22,418 nucleotides of DNA from Paramacrobiotus richtersi (Eukaryota; Tardigrada; Eutardigrada; Parachela; Macrobiotidae), in assembly GCA_034698045.1 (NCBI GenBank), contig JAQGAU010000954.1, positions 1 through 22,418 of the forward strand. The letters run 5' to 3'. Shown here piece by piece: positions 1 to 10,200 of this stretch (within the stretch, counting starts at the first letter, position 1; every line of letters begins with the position of its first letter). A model generated the notes under the pieces. It did not search any database. It was not told the DNA's origin and saw only the letters and a program-made list of their open reading frames with translations. A program made the position numbers and the translations under genes.

Positions 1-12
1 CTTTGAACTTAC

Positions 13-2955
13 TTTGAATATGGAATTTTCAGATTTGTTCTCGGCTCCACCACCTCCGAGTGCGCCCTGAAATTACAAGTTTAATTTTTTTTGTCACCAA
101 AAGGGCATGTTCGGTGATAAAATATTAGACGATTCAGAGTAGATTTTTCAGCGTCAGTTTAAAAAGCTTATATACAAACAGGCTGTTCTTGCCCATTTAC
201 CACAAAACCGTACGTATGTCTGTTTACTTTCATGAGTTTCGAGTTGTGAGTGGATTTTGCCATTGTGCTGCGAACTTACTTTCATGAAAAATCCAAGCAG
301 AGCATCTGAAAAAGTGATCAATTTTAGACAAAATAATCTGCACAATAATAATATAACTCATACATAAATGCTATTTAAAAAGTTTCGCATAGTTAAGAAC
401 TGAATAGCGATAATGTGTGGTTGCATAAGATCCGGTAAAAGTACTTACTGGGATTGTCCAGTCCTCCTGCAATAAAAACGGTAAAACGTTAATTCATTAC
501 TTTCACTGACTTAACCATCATATTCTCTAATTAAAACTATAAGTGAGTTGACAATTGCGAAGAAAAAATGGAAAAAAGTGTGAACTGCGGGATTCGAACT
601 TAGGCAGTCGGATCTCCATAACATTGGTAACGCTATTGTTCACTGTGTTTAAAATAGCCAAAGGAATCGAGTTCGGCTTGTTCACCGTGATAAAAGTAGC
701 AAAAAGGATAGAGTTCGGCTTCAGCTGCAGGCTGGTGAGTCTTCTGAACGTCCGTGTAATCTTAGCACTGCAAACTGCGGGGGCTTTCGGTTGCTCAGTT
801 TCCTGCCTGGCCTGGTGGACCCCTCTTCAACAACCAAGACACCATGCTTGCGCAACGGTGCCTTTGTTAACAATCAGCATGCTAAGGCACAGCCTAATAT
901 CAGTAAGACCCCTCAGTAGGCCCTACAAACTCCACCGTTCTCTACCCAAGCCCCCCTACCGTGGGATTACAGCTAGCCCGGTGCACTAGCCGGCAATACG
1001 GACAAAAATTTTTATCGCCGAAAGTGAACGTATTCTGTCTTCTGTCTAGCAGCAATAATGATTCCGCGTACATTCCACGATGAATCCTCGTGGGCAAATG
1101 TGGATACAGTAATGTAATTGATTCAGTTACGTAAGGTTTCAATTAAGTATCTTCTAATGGTTGTTAAGCTGCAATTCAATCAAATAATTATTGCCCATGA
1201 ATTACCGCTGCTAATAATTGTTTTCCACAAACAGCTTTCACAAATGTCGCTGCAATTAAGGTGTTAATATGCCTCTTCACTGACGGATACTGTTTTTGCG
1301 GTAATCACCTGCACGTTCTTAAAATTAAGTATTCTACTACATTATTTATTTAATCTGGCATAATTCTCCACTCACCTATTAGAGGGCCAACTTTGCTATA
1401 AACAGAATAAATGTGTTAGTGAATAAATTCATAGTCACATTAGGTATGGTTTGCATCCGTTTACGTGTAATTCACCCACCTGACAATATCCATGGGATTT
1501 AATGACCCTCCCTCTCCTTCCTTCTTTTTGCCACCAAAAAGGCCTTTTACCCCGCTCATAAGGCCACCCAGTCCACCACCTCCTCCGCCGCCGGTAAGCT
1601 GGGCTTGCACAGTGCTAAAAACGAACTATCGTTATTCTTTGTTTAGTTGCTAAATTCCTATGAATTTCGATTCCCATTCTCCGGAATTTACTTTGCTTTA
1701 TAGGATACTAATTTGTGTGGCATAAACCACCACAACACATGATGTGGTGCAAAGGCACTAATAGAGCGGTACAAGGTCAACCCATGCAGAAAACTTACAA
1801 CCCATGACAAATAATAGTTTTTTTGGTATTAGAACTTTTCTAAAAGTTCAAATATTAAAAAAACAACCAACGAATGAAAACTTTGTTTTCATTCGTTTAG
1901 AAATATAGGTATGTTTCCGAAATGAGTCAAGGCAATCAATTCGTAAAAGCAGGGGGGTGAAACTCCCTAACATAAAATTCATAATTTTTTCTGCCGTCAC
2001 ACATCGTAAAATTTCGCTCTAGAAAAAAGGGCGAACAATAGCATCAAGTTGCGGTTGTGCGGCAGTGATTTGCACACGAGGGGATGCAAATCAAATTTTC
2101 GCCCAGAGAGATACTAGACGTGAAATTGAACGTATATTGTGAATATGTAACTTTTATTCAGTATTATAGCTCATATTTCTAATTATGTAACCATAATTCA
2201 TATTTCAAGAAATTAAAATTTCATAATTTTTCATCAGATCGATAATGAGCATGGAGAGGATGAAAAACTATGAAGAGAATGTGAAATCGGTTTTAAGAAA
2301 TTCCTATCGGCTGGGTCTGCAGTCACTGTCGCACGTTTTGTGCAAAATCAGCAACTTGATGCCTATGATCTAAGCCGCCGATATGTTATGAATTTGATGC
2401 AGGTTATTTTACCCAAAACTCAGTACTATATTTATACATATACTTTGGTAAAAGCAATCAGAACTAGAGGAACGATTACGGTAGATTAAAGAAAGGACAG
2501 TTTTCAAAAACAGTAACGAATCAGCACTAGTGTAACCTCCAAATTGCCGTATAAAAATGGGATCATGGGGACCGCTTTGTACAAGCACTTGTGAAGCGCA
2601 TGCAGTCAGAAAAAATCTGGACGGAAGTTTGTGCTAGCGACTATAGAGCTGGTCTACCTACGGTAGTTAACTGTTCAGCGTGCTTCCGTGCACTGACCAA
2701 TCAATTAAACAAACTGCACGATGACCCTTGGCTAAACGTTTGTCGTGCAGAAACGCATGCCATTTCATTCGACTACACACTTTCAATACAGAAATCTCTT
2801 GTCCTGTTTTACAACTGCACGTACTGTTTCGCCAACTCCATCGCCACATTCTCCTTATTCCCCCCGAAAACATTCAGCAGTTCCATCCAGTTGGACTGTA
2901 CCGCATTCTGCTGTTTCGGCGCCAGCGCCCCCATGATATTCTGAGCGATTTCCAT
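13..2955 (-). CDS. Glycine-rich protein with micro-exons, unknown function (5' part; continues past the left edge)
   Basis: I do not recognise this protein. The model joins six minus-strand exons: 2825-2955, 1480-1614, 1376-1395, 449-466, 280-305 and 13-66. All introns are GT-AG, and the phases 2, 2, 1, 1, 0 agree, giving 128 open codons. The last donor (gtaagt) lies at the window edge, so the C terminus is missing. The start is the ATG at 2955 in the context GCCATGG. Residues 1-43 look helical (MEIAQNIMGALAPKQQ, then NWMELLNVFGGNKEN). Residues 52-58 are seven glycines, followed by LGGLMSGVKGLFGGKKK. The micro-exons encode KVGPLIGGLDNP and ALLGFFMK, and a second Gly run (GALGGGGAENK) follows. 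There is no signal peptide. The glycine runs recall the N terminus of calpain small subunits, but no EF-hand is visible here, so I give no function. The exon model is fairly secure; the identity is unknown. Confidence 0.72.
580..643 (-). other. tRNA-like element (degenerate tRNA or SINE head)
   Basis: Read on the minus strand, this 64-nt stretch holds a good Pol III B-box/T-loop match (AGTTCGAATCC). It begins with GTGAAC and ends with GTTCAC, which would pair as a six-base acceptor stem. A run of six T follows almost at once, as a Pol III terminator would. The T stem has mismatches, the A box is poor, and no clean anticodon arm can be drawn, so this is not a convincing functional tRNA. It lies in the 909-bp intron of gene 1, in the same orientation as that gene. 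Confidence 0.33.
637..720. repeat. 42-bp tandem duplication, two copies
   Basis: Copies lie at 637-678 and 679-720. Each starts TTGTTCAC and ends GAGTTCGGC, with scattered substitutions between, so the duplication is not brand new. It abuts the tRNA-like element and may belong to the same insertion. The unit is a multiple of three, so a chance plus-strand ORF through it shows a 14-residue repeat; I do not regard that ORF as a gene. Confidence 0.7.
1615..2824 (-). other. First intron of gene 1 (1210 bp)
   Basis: This AT-rich intron lies between the start-codon exon and the poly-glycine exon. Apart from a hairpin-forming palindrome near its 3' end, I see no gene, RNA or recognisable element in it. 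Confidence 0.6.
1869..1897. repeat. Perfect 13-bp inverted repeat, 3-nt loop
   Basis: The arms AACGAATGAAAAC and GTTTTCATTCGTT are exact reverse complements around the loop TTT. It lies inside the first intron of gene 1. It could form a tight hairpin in the pre-mRNA or be the remnant of a small inverted element. No function is assigned. Confidence 0.75.
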
Positions 2956-4202
2956 GGCTGGTGAATAAAGAAAATCCGAAAAAATACGATCTACAACCAA
3001 ACCAGACAGGAATTACGCTGTTTTCTTTATGCAAAGGGAAACCCTGGTGTTTTCTCTGAAGTAACTGTGCGTTGGCTGCAGCCCCGACGAGTTGAAAATA
3101 GAAACTTTTTCTTTCGGCTGAAGTTTTCTGTGGATCAGTTCCGTTGCGCTGCTTATGCGAAATGTGCCGCGACGGCGCTAATATAAAATCGCGCGGGCTG
3201 TGAGTCATATCTGCAATACATATTTCTGGTTCCGTTTCTCATCCAGGACGCAGTTGCTCTTCGAGTTGCTCGAGGCGAAACAGCTGTGCGCAAGTTTGCG
3301 ACAATACTCCTAGACAACCACGTGAGCTGTATATGTGTGTTATAGTATTCTGTCAACAAAATCTGGGTGCAACACAATGAAAGCCTCTATCAAAAGCCCT
3401 TAGATCAGCGATGCATATTCACTAGTTTGTTGCGCAATCGGTTTGTTGTTTCGGCCAGGTTTATATGGGCTTTGCACTCTCGACAGGCTGTGCTTGAGCA
3501 AACAATCAAAATTTTCTTGTAGTAATAATACAGAATGATAAAGGGATCTTCGTACATATGTGTCCTACGTTGAATTCTTAAATTTAAACTTTCCAGACGA
3601 CACATTACGCAACTACTGTATGTATAAAAAAGAAGGGAAACATACACATTTATCATTGATTAACATGCATCAAAAGCAGCGACTGACAAGCTAAACTGTA
3701 TAATTAATTGCATAATAATATACTGCAGTTAATTGATCAGATTTAGTTCGAATAAAACGCTTCAAAAACCTGACGCACGAATCGTAGTTTATGCACGTCA
3801 GGCATGGGTAAATTTATGTGCACTCTATCGTTCTTTGATGGGTTCATTTTTATTACCACAATTACTTCCGGCTTTTACCGCTATATGCTTTTACTGTGAT
3901 TTATACTGGGAACCAGAAGCGTAAGTATTTCGTTTTTAATTGGCACGTATACTTTGTCTTCTGCTGGGTTTGATCACCTTTGCGAAGATCAACTGAACAT
4001 GTATAATTTTCACTGGGGTTACTCAGAGCAAAACCGCAATTTGGACAGAATGTGAAAGAAAATTGGTCTAATACACTGAATAAAAATGAACACCTGATTA
4101 ACATGATTAAAATATATCTACTGTGTGCTACGTCATTATCATCCGCAGGATCAGTTTTTCAAAACTCTAAAGAAAAACAGTGCAGCTCAAAACTCGGGTG
4201 TT
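2956..4202. other. Intergenic: 5' side of gene 1 and 3' flank of the receptor gene
   Basis: Both flanking genes run leftward, so this gap should hold the gene 1 promoter and 5' UTR (left) and the receptor 3' UTR (right). Just before the gene 1 ATG the minus strand reads TTTCTTTATTCACCAG, which could be a splice acceptor joining an upstream non-coding exon. A TGAGTCA (AP-1-type) heptamer lies at 3201-3207. Short ORFs across the gap have no recognisable content. No RNA gene is seen. Confidence 0.5.
3849..3854 (-). other. Candidate polyadenylation signal of the receptor gene
   Basis: The minus strand reads AATAAA about 350 bases past the receptor stop codon. It is the nearest exact hexamer I found downstream. 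No obvious GT-rich element follows, so assignment is tentative. Confidence 0.3.
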
Positions 4203-7200
4203 TCAACGCTGCCGTGCGCCCGGTTGCGTCATGGGTTTGAAGGTGATAATTAGCCGTGGATTGCCCTGTCCGTCGTACTTGTACGGTGCGCACAGGTTCA
4301 TCTTGCGCAGTCCACCTGCGCCGCCCGGCGTCTTAACCACCTGACAACGGATCTTCTTGGCGGATTGAATGGATCCCGTGCGCGATGCCTTACCACCAAG
4401 ATGGCAGAAATTGAAGATACCGTAAATCACCGGATTAAGGATCACGCTGCACATACCTATACACACAAGGGTGGAGTTCAGGTAAAAGGTCATCGGTGGG
4501 TTAACGCACTACGAGTAGGGTTTCTTATACTGTGACTATAAATTGAATATCGGGTAAAAGAAAAACTGTAGAGGATAATTATTAGGTGTTGTCCAAGAGT
4601 TGTATTAGTACGTCCATGCGCGTGTCTTTAATTACGTGGGTGTAATATGAAGGATTTGAAAGGATTTGTATACCCAGAAGGTTGTATAGTACTTTCTCTA
4701 ACGTATATATATGTAGTCTATCATGAAATGCTTCGGCGAACTGATGAAACCCTTCGTCAGTATTGTTGCTGTCTGGTAGCTTTTAATCAATAGAGTACTT
4801 ATTTAATATAAGCCAGGTAAGCCTAATTCTGGTATTGATGTTTAACTTCTAATTCTACTGAAATCGTGAAAAAAAGCTTTCTTTTTCACAAACATTTTAG
4901 GCATATGTGTAAATCCTTGAGTTCTGAAGTTATGTATATATTATAAAATTTTTGTAAAACAACTAAAAATCTTGTAAACTTGCTGTAGCTTTTGTTTACC
5001 GCCAGAAAATGAATTACCACTAATTGTTATATAAACACCGCGTATGCATCTTAGTGAAGCTGCACCATAATATTTCGACAATAATTGATTAATAAAAGTA
5101 GGTTACAGCCTCTCCTCATGCAGCTGGCTTTATGCGTTATCCTTCTGAATAATTTTTATTATGAAATTACAACTTACCAAAGCAGAAAATGAGGTTGAGC
5201 GGTTCATTCTCGATATTGACTTGCAGCAGGAAGCAAAACATCCCGACATAGTAAGGCGCTACAAAACACAAACCACACCCAAATTATATATACCACCGGC
5301 AATAACAGGTATATATAAATACAGCGTTTTCACGGGTCACGGCATCATTCTTACCCCAGCAGACGATGAAGCAAACAACAAACATAACCGTCATCCACAG
5401 TGTTCTCCGACGTGCGGCGGAGTACAGGGCGCGCCGAACGCACACCTCCTGCTGGAACGGGAATTCATCCTCACCGGGACCTGTCAATGCCAAAACAACG
5501 GGGTTAGAATGCGTGCGATTACCCCACCGATAATTTTAGTCTCCTATTCTAAATGCGTGCTGTTTTTCCCACATTTTATAGGTCAACGCGGAAAGGTCGG
5601 TGGGGTTCCGGGTTTATTTATGGGTATTTACCGAAAGGTGCAGGTATATCATTATAGCATGAAGTTGTTCAGAATTATGGGAAGAATTACAGTGCGTCTT
5701 TCATTTAACAGAATTATCGGATTTTATTTACAGTATTTTAAAACACTTGGTGAAGACTATTCATAAATGTTTATAATGCCCAGCCGGAGGAAAATATAAA
5801 CACGGATTTCAATACGGAAACAATAATTATAACGGCTTATAGCAAATCAATAATTTTGCAAAACTTTCTGCTGCATCATAATCAATAATTATTGCGATAT
5901 AATCTACAGATACATATGCTCCGATGCATGCGAAAACCTTCTCGATCCTGTAGTTATTCTAATTTTAATAACTACAGTATTGACAACGTACTTGTATGCA
6001 TTTTTATAATACAATAGAATATCTTCTTAATTATTATTATTATTAAATAATTATAATATAATATAATATAAAATCATGTAGTTATTCTAATTTTAATAAC
6101 TACAGTTTTTATAATATATATAATATCTTTTTATGTGACGGTGCTTTAAAACTCTAGAGTCAAGATACGGATTTAAGTCATGCGTTCTAATTTGCTTGAA
6201 ATTAATGGGCTTGTAATAGCGCCTCCGAATCCGCTTGTCGGATTAAACTAGATTTTGCTTTGTACCCGGAAGAGACATAACAGAAACTAGTCGACATAAC
6301 TACCGGTAAAAATTAAATCCGTATTATTTCGGCAGAGAGGTCTTTGCGGTTGCTACATTCAGTGCCGCCTACATTTTGGCCGTCAGGTGCATTTCATCCC
6401 AGGACCGTTGTCACAAATAACCCACGAAATTCTGCTGAATGTTAGTCTGTATAATATTATTAGACGAGCGGTGTGCAGTTAAAAGTATAAAACATTAAAA
6501 TTAGTAGAATTCTAAATAATTACGAGACACAGAAAGCATGCGAAAAGCAGGTGTACTTGAAAATCTGCATCATCAGTAGATCTAGCACATAAGTATATAT
6601 CTATGTAAATATTAAATATTTACCTAATAGAAAAAGCTTTTTACCGGTATCCTTCGGTTTTAATCGATTAACTACGCATTTCTAGAAAGCGCAACAACTC
6701 GTATACGTAGTGTAATAGCTTATGCATGAGGAGATTATAATGTTATTATGCCAAGGCCCAGGCTGTAATACAGATGTATTTGTATATATTAAATTAGAGC
6801 ATGCATTGATCGTTAATTACGTTAAAGGCGGAGAACACATTATCGTACACGCCATCAACAGGGCGTTTTTACTTCATTGTCAGTTTCGTTATTTATTACT
6901 GCACTTGCGTTGACTTCTCGTATGCTCATTATAGCAGGCGCAGTATCAAGTAATTCGTGGAGCATATCGAATGCGTATGTGCAACATTCGGACCAGAATA
7001 CACTTGAATATCCTTATTTTATCAATTTATTCACGTGCGAATTAATCATATATTAATTTTATTTTCCAATTAACCGTATATTCGCATTTATCCAATTACA
7101 CAGAACATATAATAATTAAATATCTGTATTACATTCAGACCATGTTAAATCAATTAGATTTACCAACCTGAAGCCAGACGTGATTCCTTCGTGATACGGG

Positions 7201-10200
7201 TGAAGATCGCCACATAGCACAGGATCATAATGCACACGGGAACGAAGAACATGATGGCGACGGTGTAGGCTGTATACAGCACTTCCTGCCATTTGTCCGT
7301 ATAGGCCCCGTGCGTCACACACTGCAGGAAACTGGCATCGAAGGGAGCTGCTTCCGTATGGAAGATGTACGCCTAGGGATATCAGACGTTAGCATAACAC
7401 CCCGGCTTTATGAAAATTCATGGCATTCATCCATGTTTTTCATTGAATTTTAATGTAAAATGAGATGTTTTCAAAGAGACTGTTGTTGACGCTTGAATGA
7501 GATGTATGTTTCCGGTCTGGAAAACAGACACCTGCTTTTCATCCGAAAACACGTCCGTTTCTAGAAACTGTTAGAGATTCTGAAAGATATTTTTTGCAAC
7601 AGAATTATGGAAATATATGTGTACATATGTGCTCGGAATTTGCGAAATGTTCTTCTGGTATTCTGGAATTAATTTCTAGTACGCGAGATCTAACATTAAT
7701 TTTTTATAAATTCATTCGTAATTTAAATAAATGACTTGCATTGGTTCATAGATTTAGCAATAAAATTGTTAGAAAGATTTTTAAAATTGCTACATGTGTG
7801 AAACTATATTTTTCGTTGAATCTCTTACTAAACCCAGTTTTTTGTACTTTTGTTTCAATTTTTCACCAGTTCGTTATTTTGTACTTTTAATAAATTATTT
7901 TATAAAGAAACGCTCAGGAATTTCGTTGCTAAACTATGCTACGAAAATTCTAAAACTTTGTTTAACATTAATCATTGTTACCACAAAGACCAATCACCAA
8001 CGTTTCTGTTTTCCGGCCTATATGTTACAATGCAAGAAAAAATGTTAATGAAAATCTCCAGCCTTAGATAAAATCATGTTGTTGACATATTAAGGACCGG
8101 AAATTGAGCGATTCGGTGAATCGACTGTTTGTATCAAAATGGGTGCAGTTGCATCCTGTTGAACACCGTTTAAAGAAAAAGGGAACAAACGCGCGCAGTA
8201 GCAATTGTCAATCCGGAAATGATTCCCGTGTAATCAACAAGAAGAAGGTTATTTAAGGAGCGGCGCGAGCGGGTTACCTGCGGTGTGGCACAAACGGCAG
8301 CCGTGGCCCATACAGCGCCACTCATGCATTTGATGCGCTGGCGTTTCCGCTGTGTTCCCGAACGAGTTAGCGGGAATAACACGGCAATGCAACGGTCAAT
8401 GCTGATGGCTGTCAGGATAAATGTACTGGCGTATAAACTGTAATAAACATAGTCATTATCGTTTGGTGATAAATATAATAATACTATATAAAATATAAAT
8501 ATATGTAAGCGTATATAAGCAGAATACTTATTATTTTTTACAATTTTTGATTATTAATATTTTAGTTTTACCTTTATTATTTATTTTTACCGTTTTTTTC
8601 ATTAGATATCCTATAAATTTATTATAATTAATAAATACACAATAACAAAAATTATTGGTCATAATTGGAATTTTTTAACTACGGCTGTTGCTTTGACTGT
8701 TCCTTGTATATAAACTTATGAATATCTTTTGATGAGCTATCCTAGAAACAAGATTTTGTATCAGTCCATTATGCAATCTTATGCGACTGTGTTTTCGAAA
8801 TCTGTCAGCCAAATATTGATTAACAACAAAAAATCAATCACAAAAATCATGTTCTTGCGTCTAAGAAGCCAATAGAAATAAACCTCGCATGACGGATTGA
8901 CTTACCTAAACATTTGCAGGAATTTATACAAACGACAGGCAAAATCACCGGCCAACCATTCCAGTGTGATATTCCATACCGCATCGCCCACCATGCATAA
9001 TATGGCTACCAACAGATCGGCAATGGCCAGCTGAAATAAATAAACATTAATACGACGAAGCTCAAGCTGGGCTTGACGCAAATGCAATCAACAAATATGC
9101 GCATTTACGCAGTAAAATACGTAAATTATTTTTGTCGAAGTATTGTTTTCTCCTTTTTTAATGACATATTGGAAGCACTATAACCTTGAAAAAAACTTAC
9201 AGATACAACAACGCATCACAAAATTGTCAATAAAATTGTCAAAAAGATTTTTAGAATTGCTATATAATTATGTGTAAAAATATATTTTTCGTGGAATTTT
9301 TTAATTTTAATTTTTTAATCTCTTACTAAACGGTCTAAACCCAGTTTTTTTATACCTTTGTTCCATCTTTTCACCAAGTTGACAAACAGCTTGATAAAAC
9401 ATACATTTCCCCTACGTTATTTCAGTTATCTTGAATTTTCTAATAAAACTGGCAGATTTCCTAACATTTCGGTTTCTTCCGGTAATTTGTATAAATACGC
9501 GCCCGAGCACGGTCTATGAATTAGCTGAGATCCATTTACGGCGAGAAATTACACTATAAACCGTTTTTGGATACAAACATCTCAAATCATATAAAAATCA
9601 CGTTTTCCTTTTCCTGGGCGTTGTCCCATGCCAAACGGAAACAGGCACGCTTCCGATTTATCAAAGGTCATGTAAATTATCCCGCACGGATATGTACCGT
9701 ATGGTTTCCATACAAGAGCGGAAACAACCAAATAGGTACCGCTAATTTGTCCGGTTTACTGTAATTGACCTTTGACGAAACACCCTATTAACCAGGGAAA
9801 ATGTAGCGGGAAATTGTAGAAAATTCACTTGGTCACGGGAGCTATTGACCGCCAATAAGAGGATAATAACTGTAGTCAATAACGCCCTTGTTCTGCTCCG
9901 TATATTTAATAATCATATTTCCAAATATTCCTGTTGAAAATTATAGTATATAACGAAACTAAGTACTGCTTTCGTGTGATTTCTTTGCGGTACTATTATC
10001 ATTAACATACGGCTATTTCTGTTACGGGTAATTATATTTCAAACGAACAAATTCTAATTCTTAAGCATTTGTGAAAACAGTCTTTAAACGTTTACCAGGC
10101 GCCGTATTTTACTAATCATTTTGGTGCTCAAATTACACACATTTCTAATGAATGAAAACCAACGAAAATGTGTTTTCCGTTGAATACTAATAGTATCATG

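Larger units (their letters stand above)
467..1375 (-). other. Third intron of gene 1 (909 bp) with a GC-richer insert
   Basis: This intron separates the 20-nt and 18-nt micro-exons. Roughly 570-1020 is visibly richer in G and C than its flanks and contains the tRNA-like element and the 42-bp duplication. From about 720 to 1020 there is no protein I recognise. The block may be a non-autonomous insertion, but I see no terminal inverted repeats or target-site duplication to prove it. From 1020 to 1375 I see only AT-rich sequence. Confidence 0.5.
5481..7167 (-). other. Receptor intron 4 (1687 bp)
   Basis: Long AT-rich intron between the TM5 exon and the ICL3/TM6 exon. It contains the twin 29-nt hairpins and a simple-sequence tract of TTA and TATAA repeats near 6028-6073. 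I see no coding potential. Confidence 0.6.

Noticed and set aside
555-989. 144-codon plus-strand open frame with a 14-residue internal repeat
   Set aside because: It lacks an ATG at its start, runs through the tRNA-like element and the 42-bp duplication, and lies within an intron of a well-supported minus-strand gene. The peptide repeat is just the DNA duplication.
3182-3188. TATAAAA on the plus strand near the gene 1 start
   Set aside because: It points away from gene 1, and no plus-strand coding sequence follows; its reverse is not a good TATA box for gene 1.
3733-3924. 63-codon plus-strand ORF followed by a GTAAGT donor-like sequence
   Set aside because: It lies in the probable 3' UTR of the minus-strand receptor, has no domain, and no acceptor or downstream exon could be paired with it.
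4457-4505. Extending receptor exon 7 upstream (the open frame continues with MTFYLNSTLVCI)
   Set aside because: It would put the exon out of phase with exon 6. The acceptor at 4457 gives the expected FGM-NPxIYG motif instead.
5161-5766. 201-codon plus-strand open frame
   Set aside because: It is antisense to receptor exons 5 and 6, which carry TM6 and part of TM7 with correct splice sites. The plus-strand product has no domain.
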